From contig CAVPPO010000005.1 of the NCBI GenBank assembly GCA_963707165.1, forward strand, positions 62,001 through 126,000: a DNA stretch of 64,000 nucleotides, in the 5' to 3' direction. Positions 43,877-53,874 of this stretch are shown in pieces (position 1 is the stretch's first letter; every line of letters begins with the position of its first letter). The stretch is from Palsa-147 sp963707165. Lineage in GTDB: Bacteria; Acidobacteriota; Terriglobia; Acidiferrales; UBA7541. The position numbers were made by a program, and so were the translations under genes. Under the pieces are notes generated by a model. That model did not search any database, was not told the DNA's origin, and worked only from the letters and a program-made list of their open reading frames with translations.

Positions 43877-46294
43877 CTATCCCTCCTCAGCGGCAACAAT
43901 CGCCAGCTGCAGTGCGGGAACTCCGCGATCCAGCGGAACCACTTCGACGATGGCGTTGTAGTCCGGCACGCCGCTGGGATCGAGGCATCCTGCGGGCACG
44001 ACTACATTCAATTCCGGCCAGTGGCCTTGCAGGCAGCCGGGTTTGATCCGGCCGATCTTCACGCGCCCGCGAAATTCTCCGTGCGCATTGCGCACCAAAA
44101 TCGCCTCGCCATCGTCCAGATCGAGGCGCTCGGCATCCTCGCGAGCCATTAGGATGTCATCGCGATGCAGGCCGGTGATCGCGTCGAACTCGGAATGCAC
44201 CATGGCGTTGAATTGCTTTCCGCGGCGCGTCGAAATCATGAAGCGACCCTCCGGAATTTCATCGCCCGGTAGCTCGACAACTGAAAAGTGCCCCTTGCCG
44301 TCCGGCGTCGCGAAGCGATTGGCGAGCAAGCGCGGCCCGCCATACTGAAAATTGTCGCCCTTCTTCCGGAGCGTGGCGATGCCTCGATACGTGGGGCAAA
44401 CGCGGTCAATTTCGTCGCGAATATCTTGAGAATCGCGCCACGGAAATATTTTCGCCGCGCGCTCCGGCTCGGCGCAGCGCGCGACGAGCACGGGAACCTC
44501 CCATTCATCCCGCGCCTCCCCGGGCCGCGGCCCTGGAATTTCCGGACTATAAATGACGCGCCGCTCGGTAGAAGTTTCCGTTCCTCCGCCGCGTTGTTCG
44601 TAACGCGTGCGCGACGGCAACAGCAGGACTGTATCGGCGGGCTCAACCAGCATGTTCGTGCTCAGGACAATGTCCTGATGGATACGCAGACGAATATTTT
44701 CAATCGCTCGCCGAACGCGGCCCGGGTCCGGCAGCGTCTCGAGAAAATTCCCGCCTGTCTGCCACAACGCGTCAATTTCACCCTGCTCGGCAGCGAGAAT
44801 CATTTGCGTGGTGGTCAGCCCCTTCCAGGAAGGCGGCTCGAATCCCCAATAGTCGGGCGCGGCAAATTTCCGCGCATTCTCTTCGCTGACGCTCGCGCCC
44901 ATGACATAAGCGCCGGGCATCGCGCCCATCTCCGCCCCGCCCTGCACGCCGCTGTGCCCGCGAACGGGCATCAAGCCTGTATGCTCGCGGCCGACATTCC
45001 CGCGCGCAAGCTGCAAATTCACGATGGCGCGCACATTGTCGCTGCCGTAGCGATGCTGCGTGATCCCCATGCTCCAGACGATGATGGCGTGCCGCGCGCG
45101 CCCGAACGTCTCCGCGAATCGCAACATATCGGCGCGCGTCTGCCCAGCTCCGCGCTCCAACTCCTGCCACGAAAATTCCCGCGTGCGCGCCTCAAGCTCG
45201 TTCCAACCCGAAGTTCGCGCGGCAATGAAACTGCGATCGAGCCAATCGTTTTCGATGAGGTGTTTCAGCACGCCATAAAAAAATGGAATATCGCCGCCGG
45301 CATGAATCTGAAAGAACTCATCCGTGAATCGCGTTCCGAAAAGCGCGCTCTCGGTGATCGAAGGCACCCAGTAGCGTTCCAAGCCCGGTTCGATGTATGG
45401 ATTGACGACAAACACTTTCGTCCCGGCCTTGCGCGCGTAATAAAGGTATTTCGTCGCGACGGGCTGATTGTTGGCGATGTTCGATCCTACAAAAACAATC
45501 AGGTCGGCGCCGATCCAATCCGAATAGGAGCAAGTGGTCGCGGCGCATCCGACGGTGGCGCTCAAGGCCGCGGTGCTCGGCGCATGACAAATGCGCGCAC
45601 TGGTATCCACGTGATTCGTGCCGAAAAATCGCGCCACCTTCTGGTGCGCGTAATAAGCCTCGTTCGTCAAACCGCGCGAAGTCACGAACCAGCCCAATCG
45701 CCGCGGATCGACTGCCTTCAATCCCTCCGCCGCCAAGCGAATCGCCTCACCCCACGGAATCCGCCGGAATCCTTTTTCGCCGCGACGCCTCACCATCGGC
45801 ACAGCCAGGCGCCCCAGCGCCCGCAGCTCTTTGCCAGAAAGCGCGTCGAGTGCCGCGGCGTCCTCCAATCGCCGCCAATCCATCGCTGGCATAGTATTCA
45901 AACGCAGCAGAGCCAGGCGCACATTGCAGAGATGAATCCCGTCCATGGTCCAGTCGTGCAGCCCGTTCGTACCCAGGGCACAGCCATCGCAGCAGCCATC
46001 CCGCAAGATCCGGTAGGCATAGCCCAAACTGTCGCGATTCTCCCAAATGGTCTCGACGATATCCCGGTAGGCGTTCGGATGCTGCTGGTTCAAGCCGTAA
46101 GGCACAAGGCTGACCCAGCGCGCACGATCGGTTTTCTGATTGGAGTCTTCGCGGTCGCTCAAAGCCCCGCCTCTTCGTGGATTCGCGCCCAATCGTCCTA
46201 GAACCGTATCCAATCCACCAGCGCGAGGCAAGCGCAGTCTCGTATCCCGCCAAATATTCTCCGCGCTCGCATCATGAGGTGGAGATTTCCACAT
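43877..46294 (-). CDS. FdhF/YdeP-family molybdopterin oxidoreductase
   Basis: About 805 residues from ATG 46294; the start is uncertain and in-frame ATGs exist up to 46423. The N terminus has the Cys cluster CCDGCALGTNGLHDW typical of YdeP. Next come Moco-domain motifs RRIPWGEAIRLAAEGL, SSxRIC-like SARICHAPSTAALSATVG, GSNIANNQPVATKYL, GNVGREHTGLMPVRGHSGVQ, and a C-terminal molybdopterin dinucleotide-binding domain (FNAMVHSEFDAITGLHRDD). The family is related to formate dehydrogenase H; the natural substrate is not known. Together with fdhD it forms a two-gene operon divergent from the phosphoesterase gene. Confidence 0.85.
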   Translation of the reverse strand: MWKSPPHDASAENIWRDTRLRLPRAGGLDTVLGRLGANPRRGGALSDREDSNQKTDRARWVSLVPYGLNQQHPNAYRDIVETIWENRDSLGYAYRILRDGCCDGCALGTNGLHDWTMDGIHLCNVRLALLRLNTMPAMDWRRLEDAAALDALSGKELRALGRLAVPMVRRRGEKGFRRIPWGEAIRLAAEGLKAVDPRRLGWFVTSRGLTNEAYYAHQKVARFFGTNHVDTSARICHAPSTAALSATVGCAATTCSYSDWIGADLIVFVGSNIANNQPVATKYLYYARKAGTKVFVVNPYIEPGLERYWVPSITESALFGTRFTDEFFQIHAGGDIPFFYGVLKHLIENDWLDRSFIAARTSGWNELEARTREFSWQELERGAGQTRADMLRFAETFGRARHAIIVWSMGITQHRYGSDNVRAIVNLQLARGNVGREHTGLMPVRGHSGVQGGAEMGAMPGAYVMGASVSEENARKFAAPDYWGFEPPSWKGLTTTQMILAAEQGEIDALWQTGGNFLETLPDPGRVRRAIENIRLRIHQDIVLSTNMLVEPADTVLLLPSRTRYEQRGGGTETSTERRVIYSPEIPGPRPGEARDEWEVPVLVARCAEPERAAKIFPWRDSQDIRDEIDRVCPTYRGIATLRKKGDNFQYGGPRLLANRFATPDGKGHFSVVELPGDEIPEGRFMISTRRGKQFNAMVHSEFDAITGLHRDDILMAREDAERLDLDDGEAILVRNAHGEFRGRVKIGRIKPGCLQGHWPELNVVVPAGCLDPSGVPDYNAIVEVVPLDRGVPALQLAIVAAEEG

Positions 46295-46440
46295 CCCCCT
46301 TTTTTGATATTCACAAATTATCGATTTGCTCGTCATGCTGCTGTAATATCCCGCCTCTACAAAGCCTAGGCCAGACCGGCGGCCATCGTCCACCCGCTGG
46401 GGCCTACACTCTATCTCCGCCAAAAGGAAAGGTGCGTGAC

Positions 46441-47700
46441 ATGATTAGAAAGGCAGCACATCTGGGACTCGTCGGAATCCTTCTCGCGGGCGTTGTGGTA
46501 GCTCACGAGGGTAACAGTCCGAACGGCGTTCCGCGTCTCGATCACGTCTTCTTCATCATGATGGAGAACCACGCGTTCTCCCAAATCGTGGACAATCCCA
46601 ACGCTCCGTTCGCCAACGCGTACGCAAAATACGCAAATTCGGCGACAAACTATTTCGCCGTCGCCCATCCCAGCTTGACCAACTATCTTGAGGTGAACGG
46701 CGGATCCAACTTCGGCGTGCTGAATGACAACTCGCCTGACTGGCACAACGCCACCTGCACGAACAATCTTGCTTCCGGCGTTACCTCTCTCGATGACGGA
46801 ACGTTTCCCGCGATTTGTCCCATCTACGGCGTAGGAACCGACGCCGCGACTCCGGCCATCGATTTTTCGAATGAGACCTCCGGACCTCCGGGCGAAATCA
46901 ACATTGACGGCGTCATGTCGATTCCAGCCGCCACCAATATCGTGGGCATGACCATTGCCGATCAGTTGGTCGCCTCCGGCCGAAGCTGGAAGAGTTATCA
47001 GGAGAGCCTGCCGCCCTCCGGCGCGGACGGCGTGAATAACGCCGACGGATTCTTCAGCAATCTCGACGATCTCAGCGCCGCGCTTCCCGGCGAAGGCCAG
47101 ACGCAGAGCAATCTCGTGGCTCTCTACGCCGTGAAGCACAACCCGTTTGCCTACTTCCAGAGCGTTCAGGAAGGCGCGAATCCAAAGAACAGCTTGGCCA
47201 ACATGGTGGATTTTGTGGGATCGCATGGTCTCTATGCGGATCTCGCTTCCGGCCATGTCCCGAACTACTCGTTCATCGCGCCGAACCAGTGCAACGATCA
47301 GCACGGACGTGGCAACGCCGGTCCGGCGTGCGAATTCGATCCGAACGACAACGGAACGCAGATGGGATTGAACCCGGGTTTGATCCAACGCGGTGATCTC
47401 TCCATCCAGCAAATCGTCACGGCGATCCATCATTCACCGGCGTGGTTCGAGGGCCGCAACGCCATCGTCGTCACGTGGGATGAGAACGACTACAGCATCT
47501 CGCCGACCACGAACAAGGTGCTACTCATCGTGGACACCAACTATGGCCGCCACGGCTTGACGAGCGCGAAGTTCTACACGCACTTCGCACTGCTCAAGAC
47601 CATCGAAGCCGCTTTCCGGCTTCCGTGTCTAAATCACGCCTGCGACGCAGGCGTCAACGTGATGTCTGATCTGTTCAAGGGTGGTCCCGGCGACGAATAG
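46441..47700 (+). CDS. secreted phosphoesterase (acid phosphatase / phospholipase C-like)
   Basis: 419 residues from ATG 46441 with AAAGGAAAGG upstream; a longer in-frame extension to 46177 lacks a ribosome site. A signal peptide is followed by PRLDHVFFIMMENHAFSQIV (phosphoesterase family N terminus with metal-binding Glu-Asn), NYFAVAHPSLTNYLEVNGGS, NYSFIAPNQCNDQHG and VVTWDENDY. These are the residues conserved in the phosphoesterase family that includes AcpA and PlcC. It probably removes phosphate from organic esters outside the cell. Ends in a strong terminator hairpin. Confidence 0.87.
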   Translation: MIRKAAHLGLVGILLAGVVVAHEGNSPNGVPRLDHVFFIMMENHAFSQIVDNPNAPFANAYAKYANSATNYFAVAHPSLTNYLEVNGGSNFGVLNDNSPDWHNATCTNNLASGVTSLDDGTFPAICPIYGVGTDAATPAIDFSNETSGPPGEINIDGVMSIPAATNIVGMTIADQLVASGRSWKSYQESLPPSGADGVNNADGFFSNLDDLSAALPGEGQTQSNLVALYAVKHNPFAYFQSVQEGANPKNSLANMVDFVGSHGLYADLASGHVPNYSFIAPNQCNDQHGRGNAGPACEFDPNDNGTQMGLNPGLIQRGDLSIQQIVTAIHHSPAWFEGRNAIVVTWDENDYSISPTTNKVLLIVDTNYGRHGLTSAKFYTHFALLKTIEAAFRLPCLNHACDAGVNVMSDLFKGGPGDE

Positions 47701-47722
47701 TTACATCATGTAACCACAACTC

Positions 47723-47751
47723 GGGCCTCCGCCATCCCACGGCGGAGGCCC
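47723..47751 (+). terminator. strong terminator hairpin after the phosphoesterase gene
   Basis: An 11-bp perfect stem, GGGCCTCCGCC / GGCGGAGGCCC, 22 bases after the stop. A loosely T-rich stretch (CAATTTTCTGGG) follows after about 7 bases. Confidence 0.7.
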
Positions 47752-47887
47752 ATCCCTCAATTTTCTGGGTTTCTCCTGCCGCGGAGCCGCGCCTTGCGTC
47801 CAAACGGGCCGGGCGCAGTGTAGAATCCGGCGTCGCGCCTTAAGACTCACCGGGCTTTCTGTGCCCGGATGCGGGAGGACCATCTTC

Positions 47888-48967
47888 GTGAACATCCGCA
47901 AAGCTACCGAAAGCTACGAAAAATGGGTTGCGGCGCGCATCCGTATCGTCAAGGCCGATCTCGATTTCAAACACGAAGAAATGGCCGCGGATGCCTTCCC
48001 TTTTCTCCGCGCCACCTTCTATCGCTGGGTGCAGCTTTGGCCGGAAGTCTGCCCGGAGGAAGCGAAAGCGCCGGAAGTTCTGGCCGTCGGCGATCTGCAC
48101 GTCGAAAATTTCGGTACCTGGCGAGATGCGGAAGGACGGCTCATCTGGGGCGTCAACGATTTCGATGAAGCCCATCCGATGGCCTACACCAACGATCTCG
48201 TCCGCTTAGCCGCGAGCGCTCATCTGGCCATCGCCGAAGAGCATCTCACTTTGCGCACGCGGGAAGCCTGCGACGCTATTCTCGAAGGCTATCGCCAGGG
48301 GCTCGAAACAAAAGGCAAGGCCTTCGTGCTGGCGGAAGAAAATCGCTGGTTGCGCATGATCGCGCTGAATCGTCTGCGCGATCCCGTCCGATTCTGGAAG
48401 CGAATTTTTAATCTCGGAGAACTGCGCACCAGCGTCCCCGATCACATCCTCGAAAAGCTGGAAGCGTCACTTCCCGATCGCAACCTGCCTTATGAGCGCA
48501 AGCGCCGCGTGGCCGGTTTGGGCAGTCTTGGCCACCTTCGAGTTCTCGCGCTGGCGCGCTGGTGCGGCGCGTGGGTTGCGCGCGAAGCCAAAGTCCTTAC
48601 TCCCTCCGCCTGCATCTGGGCCAACGGCAAATCCAAATCCGAAAAAATCCTCTATACCGAAATCATTTCGCGCGCCGCACGGGTTCAGGATCCCTTCCTA
48701 CAGCTTTTCGACGATTTTCTGATGCGCCGACTCGCTCCCGATTGCTCGCGCATTTTGCTGGCGTCTCTGCCCGAGGATCACGATGAAGCCCGGCTACTTG
48801 GAGCCATGGGCTTCGAGACTGCCAATATCCACCTTGGTTCGCGTAACGCCGTGCCCTGGATCTTGCGCGACTTGAAAGATCGCCCGCGCCGCTGGCTGCA
48901 CCGCGCGTCCAAAAGAATGATGGAAGCCATCCAGCGCGACCACCTCAAATGGCGAAAATCGATGTGA
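47888..48967 (+). CDS. DUF2252 family protein
   Basis: 359 residues from GTG 47888, which follows GGGAGGA by about 10 bases. DUF2252 hallmarks are visible: FLRATFYRW, VLAVGDLHVENFGTWRDAEG, WGVNDFDEAHPMAYTNDLVR, LAASAHLAI. The GDxHxxNF and NDFDE motifs resemble the catalytic and metal-binding loops of kinase-like (APH-type) folds. A kinase or phosphotransferase-like role is therefore plausible but unproven. Confidence 0.82.
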   Translation: MNIRKATESYEKWVAARIRIVKADLDFKHEEMAADAFPFLRATFYRWVQLWPEVCPEEAKAPEVLAVGDLHVENFGTWRDAEGRLIWGVNDFDEAHPMAYTNDLVRLAASAHLAIAEEHLTLRTREACDAILEGYRQGLETKGKAFVLAEENRWLRMIALNRLRDPVRFWKRIFNLGELRTSVPDHILEKLEASLPDRNLPYERKRRVAGLGSLGHLRVLALARWCGAWVAREAKVLTPSACIWANGKSKSEKILYTEIISRAARVQDPFLQLFDDFLMRRLAPDCSRILLASLPEDHDEARLLGAMGFETANIHLGSRNAVPWILRDLKDRPRRWLHRASKRMMEAIQRDHLKWRKSM

Positions 48968-49177
48968 AGCGCTCCCGGGTGACGGCTTCAGCTCGCTTCT
49001 CGCTTGCGGACTTATCCAGTGAGCCTTTGTTTCGCGGTGCCCATTTCCGGACAGTGAAATCCTTTAGCGCGCACTCGCGATACGGGCCGATCGCCTAACT
49101 CGTCTGTAATCAATATCGATTCGTGGTCCCATACCTGCGATAATCTGTTCTGAAATAAACTGGATTCGGAACCGCCT

Positions 49178-51601
49178 ATGCGCAAACTCATCCAAGACCT
49201 CATCTACGCCCGGCGGCAATTCACGCGGGCGCCGGGCGTCGCTATTACAGCCATCATTTCCCTAGCTCTCGGCATCGGCGCCACTACAGCCGTCTTCAGC
49301 GTCGTGTATGGCGTCCTCGGCGATCCTTACCCTTACCGCGACGCCAATCGCATGGTTCACGTGCAGCTCAATCTTCCCGAGCGCCGTGGCCCGCTGCTTA
49401 TGGTCACTGGTCCGCAATACGACGATTTGCGAAAGCTCTCCGCGATTGACGACGTATTCCTTCAGACAGACGAGCGCCAATCCCTCACAGGTGATCAGCT
49501 TCCCATCAGCGTTCAAGTCGGAAAGTACTCGCCAAACTTGTTCGACTACATGGGCGTGCCCATTTATATGGGGCGCGGGTTTTCTCCCGCCGATGTAACG
49601 GATGGCAAGCCTGCGCCCGTTGCAGTGCTCAGCTATCTTTTTTGGAAGCGCCAGTTCGGCAGCAGCCGCGAGATTCTCGGCAAGTCCATCGAACTCAACC
49701 ACGTTCTCTATAGCGTAATCGGAATCGCCCCGCCGCGATTTACCTGGGGAGATTCGGACGTCTATCTGCCCGCGATTCCGTCATCTGACCCACATGAATA
49801 CTGGAACGCGTTCGTGAAATTGAAGCCCGGCACGAAATACCCTACCGCCGAAGCTGAGTTGCAGATCTTTGTGGATCGCATCAGTCAGCAGGATCCGAAT
49901 TTCCCGAAGAACGCGAAGGTGAAGATCGTCTCGCTGAATGAACAGGTGCTGGGGCAGTTTCAGGGCGCGCTCACGATTCTGTTCGCTGCGGTGGTGATTC
50001 TTCTTCTCATCGGCTGCGCCAACGTGTCGATTCTGTTGCTCGCCCGCGGCAACGCTCGCCAGCACGAACTGGCGGTGCGCGTCGCGGTCGGCGCAGGTCG
50101 CGGCCGGCTGGTGCGCCAACTATTGACCGAATCCGTGCTGCTCTCGGTCGGCGGCACGCTTCTTGGCGTCCTCGCCGCCTTTTTCGGTGTGGATGCGATC
50201 TCGGCTCTTCTGCCGCATTATTCTTTCCCGCATGAGGCCGCGATTCACATCAGCGGCGTCGTGCTCGGCTTCAGCACCGGCGTCGCGTTGCTTACCGGAA
50301 TTATTTTCGGCATTTCGCCGGCCTGGCAACTTTCGCGACCACAGCTCGGCAGCCTGATTCAGGCAAACAACATGCGCCAGTCCGGCGGCATCCGCAGCCG
50401 CAATACACACCGGCTGCTGATCGCGGGACAGGTCGCACTCACCATCGTTCTGCTTGCCACCGCCGGCGCCTCTGCGCGCGCATTCATTGCGCGGACGCAC
50501 ACGCCTCTTGGCCTCGATCCCACGAATGTATTCGGCATTGACCTCTCCTTGCCCAAAGGCGCGCACCCGAGCTGGCAGGATCGCGTCAATGCCAACGAAG
50601 AAATTCGCCGCACCATCGAGCAGGTGCCCGGCATCACTTCCGCAGGCATCTCGACGAGTTGGTTTCCGCCTTTCGGTGGATTTACCGGCCAGATTGAGAT
50701 TCAGAGCAAGCCCGGCTTGACGCAGGCGGACGCGAATCTGGCTCTCATCAGCCCGCAGCTTTTCGCCACACTTCGCGTTCCGCTGCTGCAGGGCCGGAAC
50801 TTTAGCGACGCTGAAGTGCAGCGCGGAGATCACCTCGCGCTCGTCAATCAAGCGTTCGTGAAGCAGTATCTCGGCGACGCCGATCCGATCGGCCAAAGCG
50901 TTCGCAGCCCGGTGATGAACACTGTGCCACCGATCTTTCTGATGGCGCAGAAGCCCGCTGACTGGCTCCAAGTCATCGGCGTTGTCGGCGATGCGAAGAA
51001 CGACGGGCTAGACCATCCCGTGAAGCCCGCCGTGTACATTCCCTACACTTTCGTGCTTCCTCCTGACGAAACGCTCATGATTCGCTCGTCGGGCGATCCC
51101 GACATCGCGCTGAAGTCCGTGCGCGTGCGGCTGCACGATTTGAATCCTGAAATCGTTCTCGGCGATGAACATACTCTGACGTGGTGGCTCAATACGGATG
51201 GTTGGGGGCGCGAGAGATTTATCGCGTCGCTCTTCGGAGTGTTCGCCGGACTGGCGTTGGTGCTCGCCGCAACGGGCTTGTACAGCGTGGTGTCTTACGC
51301 GGTGACGCAGCGCACGCAGGAACTCGGCATCCGCATGGCGCTGGGGGCGCCGCGAGCGAGCATCTTTCGGCTGGTGCTCGGCTCGACGGCTGTGACTCTC
51401 GGCATCGGCGCCGCCGTTGGCCTGGGCATCAGCATTGCGCTGGGCCGCATCGTTGCCAGCATGGCCGGCGCAAGCTCGCGGGACCCACTGACTCTTGCGG
51501 CCGCCACCGCGCTCTTGTTCGCCGTCGCCGCCGCCGCGTGCTTGCTCCCAGCCCGCCGCGCTGCGAGTATCGATCCCATCCGCGCGCTGCGCACCGAGTA
51601 G
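49178..51601 (+). CDS. intact ADOP-type MacB/FtsX-like permease
   Basis: 807 residues from ATG 49178. Two FtsX modules are present: LALGIGATTAVFSVVYGVL with a MacB periplasmic domain and CANVSILLLARGNARQHELA, then GLYSVVSYAVTQRTQELGIR, MALGAPRASI and the C-terminal end PARRAASIDPIRALRTE. Eight transmembrane helices are expected. This is the duplicated layout characteristic of Acidobacteriota; no ATPase or PadR gene is next to it. Unlike the copy at 26058 it has no N-terminal cytosolic extension and no frameshift. Confidence 0.9.
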   Translation: MRKLIQDLIYARRQFTRAPGVAITAIISLALGIGATTAVFSVVYGVLGDPYPYRDANRMVHVQLNLPERRGPLLMVTGPQYDDLRKLSAIDDVFLQTDERQSLTGDQLPISVQVGKYSPNLFDYMGVPIYMGRGFSPADVTDGKPAPVAVLSYLFWKRQFGSSREILGKSIELNHVLYSVIGIAPPRFTWGDSDVYLPAIPSSDPHEYWNAFVKLKPGTKYPTAEAELQIFVDRISQQDPNFPKNAKVKIVSLNEQVLGQFQGALTILFAAVVILLLIGCANVSILLLARGNARQHELAVRVAVGAGRGRLVRQLLTESVLLSVGGTLLGVLAAFFGVDAISALLPHYSFPHEAAIHISGVVLGFSTGVALLTGIIFGISPAWQLSRPQLGSLIQANNMRQSGGIRSRNTHRLLIAGQVALTIVLLATAGASARAFIARTHTPLGLDPTNVFGIDLSLPKGAHPSWQDRVNANEEIRRTIEQVPGITSAGISTSWFPPFGGFTGQIEIQSKPGLTQADANLALISPQLFATLRVPLLQGRNFSDAEVQRGDHLALVNQAFVKQYLGDADPIGQSVRSPVMNTVPPIFLMAQKPADWLQVIGVVGDAKNDGLDHPVKPAVYIPYTFVLPPDETLMIRSSGDPDIALKSVRVRLHDLNPEIVLGDEHTLTWWLNTDGWGRERFIASLFGVFAGLALVLAATGLYSVVSYAVTQRTQELGIRMALGAPRASIFRLVLGSTAVTLGIGAAVGLGISIALGRIVASMAGASSRDPLTLAAATALLFAVAAAACLLPARRAASIDPIRALRTE

Positions 51602-51728
51602 CAATCTCGATCTGGTCTTCACTATTTCAAATTTGAGATTTCTTGGTTCCCCATGGTTACCGCAATCGCGCACACGACCACCCGCGGCATTTCGTGCACC
51701 GTAATTCTCAGAATTGCCCTTCGATTTT

Positions 51729-52076
51729 CTAAGACTTCCCGGCGCGCTGTCTTCCCTTCTCTTCCCACGTCTTCCGCAGCTCCGCGCGCCGCGCCAGAAC
51801 ATGCGCCTTGGCTTCCTCGAAATTTTTGTACACCTTCTTGCCCTTGATCGTGTTGCAGGTCCGGCAGCATGCCACAAGATTCGCCGGATCCTTCTTTCCC
51901 TTGCGAGCGCGCGGCATCACGAAATCCACCGACATCGCCAGCGCATTCTCAAAATTCGCGTTTCCGTCCAGGCCGCAATACCTGCAGCGATAATTATCGC
52001 GCTCCAGGATCTCGAGCCCTTCCTTCACAGTTACGGGCGCGGCGGTCAGAGTGAATGTAGTGAGATTGAAAAGCAT
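51729..52076 (-). CDS. HNH endonuclease-domain protein
   Basis: 115 residues. The HNH core is RDNYRCRYCGLDGNANFENA, DFVMPRARKGKKDPANLVAC and CRTCNTIKGKKVY. Two CxxC pairs form the zinc knuckle, but the usual first His of the HNH triad reads Asp (SVDFVMP), so catalysis needs checking. It is stand-alone with no restriction or phage genes around. Confidence 0.8.
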   Translation of the reverse strand: MLFNLTTFTLTAAPVTVKEGLEILERDNYRCRYCGLDGNANFENALAMSVDFVMPRARKGKKDPANLVACCRTCNTIKGKKVYKNFEEAKAHVLARRAELRKTWEEKGRQRAGKS

Positions 52077-52315
52077 CGGCCACCTCCAAGTGAGAATTTC
52101 GGCCGTTCAACGGGAAAGGGGTCCGTGACGCTGAAAATAGGCCACCCACCGCCGCGTGTCAAGCAACTCGCCACTTCCCTTTCCATCTCTGCGACCTTAG
52201 CGTCTCTGCGGTGAGTCTCCCCGCTTTCATTTTCCACTGCTCCACTTTGCCACTGGCCTCGAAAGGTGTATGCTCGCGGTTCTCGCGCTCATCTCTCCCC
52301 GTAGAGCAGGCGAAT

Positions 52316-53806
52316 ATGGCGTCACGCACCCACATCGTTACCGCGCGCAAAGAGCAGCGCGCCGGGCTCGCGCACTTCATGGCCCGCGTCCTCAAGGAAC
52401 GCGACCGCGCTGCGAAGAAGCTCGATCCCGATTCCGTTCACGACTTGCGCGTGGCGCTGCGCCGCTGCCGCACCATGGCCGACGCGCTTTCCACTTTCGA
52501 CTCCGAGAAATCTCTTCGCGCGATGAAGAAAGCGTCCCGGCGCACTTTCCGGAGTCTCGGCCAATTGCGCGATGTCCAGGTGATGCGCGAATGGATCAAA
52601 AAACTCGGACCCGCCGGCGATCCGCTGGCGTCCCGGCTTCTCGAATCGCTGGCGCAATCCGAAGCGGCGGCAAAAGCCGACGCCACCGCAGCGCTCAACG
52701 ACTTCGACGTCCACAAGTGGCGCCGCTGGTCGCGCGATCTCGCCGAACGCTCGCGTCGAGTTGCCCCGGACAGCTTGGTTTTTCAGCATCTCGCTCTCCA
52801 GCGCTGCCTCGAAGCCCGCGACGCCCATCGCTTCGCCATGCGCTCCCGCAGCCGCGTGAGCTGGCATCGCGTGCGCATCGCCCTGAAGCATTTCCGCTAC
52901 ACCGTCGAGAATTTTCTGCCGAGCCGCCACGAAGCGTGGATCGCCGACCTCAAGCTCGTTCAGGATCTTCTTGGAGAAGTTCACGACCTCGACGTCATGC
53001 GAACGGAATTCCGAAGGGTTGCGGCGGGAGTGGAATCGAGCGAACTCGAGCAATGGCATGAGCGCATCGAAGCATTGCGCGCAGAGCGCCTAGCCGCCTA
53101 CCACGCGAAAACTTCGGGCAAAAATTCTCTGTGGAATATCTGGTTCGCCGGGCTGCCCGCGGGCCCGCGCCTCGAAGAGGCCGCTTTCGCCACGCTTGCA
53201 ACGTGGGCGTCGTACCGCGACCCGAACTTCGATCACTCGCGCAAAGTGACGGCTCTCGCGCTCGAGCTATTCGACGGCTTCGGCACAAGCCTCCTGAATC
53301 ACACTTTTCGCGATGCCGAGGCCCGCAGAATCCTGCAAGCCGCGGCGCTCCTCCATGACGTCGGCCGCGTCAAAAAAGACGCCGGCCACCACAAGCGCTC
53401 TTTCCGCATGATCAGCGAGCTAATTCCGCCCATCGGCTGGACGAAAGACGAAATCTTCAGCGCCGCTCTGATCGCCCGCTATCACCGAGGCACCGAGCCG
53501 CGCCTGGAGCAAAAAGACTACGCCTCGCTCCAGCCCGCGGAGCAAGAACGAGTATGCTGGCTCGCCGCAACGCTGCGCCTGGCCGATGGCCTCGATTCCG
53601 ATCATCGCGGTCGAATCCTAGGCGTGAGCGTCCAGCGCGACCGTACCGCGCTGATCATCCGCGCATCAGGCTACGTCCACGACGTAGACTCTGCCGCTAT
53701 GCTCGCGCGCAAGAAACATCTCCTCGAGACCCTCTGCGAATGTCCGGTTGTGATCCAGCCCGCGGAATCGCAATCGGCGGCCAGAATAACGTCCATTGCA
53801 TCCTGA
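52316..53806 (+). CDS. CHAD domain fused to a Ppx-type HD domain
   Basis: 496 residues from ATG 52316. The CHAD domain (about 5-270) shows the paired HDLRVALRRCRTMADALSTF and WHRVRIALKHFRYTVENFLP blocks rich in conserved His and Arg, which bind polyphosphate in studied members. The C-terminal domain (about 300-490) has LLHDVGRVKKDAGHH, IARYHRGTEPR, YASLQPAEQERVCWLAATLR and LADGLDSDHRGRILGVSV. It is closely similar to the end of the Ppx/GppA protein encoded at 54373. So CHAD replaces the ASKHA phosphatase half. It converges on sixA. Confidence 0.87.
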   Translation: MASRTHIVTARKEQRAGLAHFMARVLKERDRAAKKLDPDSVHDLRVALRRCRTMADALSTFDSEKSLRAMKKASRRTFRSLGQLRDVQVMREWIKKLGPAGDPLASRLLESLAQSEAAAKADATAALNDFDVHKWRRWSRDLAERSRRVAPDSLVFQHLALQRCLEARDAHRFAMRSRSRVSWHRVRIALKHFRYTVENFLPSRHEAWIADLKLVQDLLGEVHDLDVMRTEFRRVAAGVESSELEQWHERIEALRAERLAAYHAKTSGKNSLWNIWFAGLPAGPRLEEAAFATLATWASYRDPNFDHSRKVTALALELFDGFGTSLLNHTFRDAEARRILQAAALLHDVGRVKKDAGHHKRSFRMISELIPPIGWTKDEIFSAALIARYHRGTEPRLEQKDYASLQPAEQERVCWLAATLRLADGLDSDHRGRILGVSVQRDRTALIIRASGYVHDVDSAAMLARKKHLLETLCECPVVIQPAESQSAARITSIAS

Positions 53807-53826
53807 TTCGCTTCTTCGTGGGATTC

Positions 53827-53850
53827 GTAGGGCCCGGTCTTAGGCCGAGC
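53827..53850. repeat. REP-like palindrome between convergent genes
   Basis: GTAGGGCCCGGTCTTAGGCC, then GAGC, at 53827-53850. It is close to the copy at 16888 with a diverged right arm. Confidence 0.6.
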
Positions 53851-53874
53851 TTCTTCGTGCACCGCGCAGCCAAA

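Noticed and set aside
44288..46201. 637-codon frame antisense to the YdeP-type enzyme
   Set aside because: No domain and shadow composition; the minus-strand gene has complete molybdoenzyme motifs.
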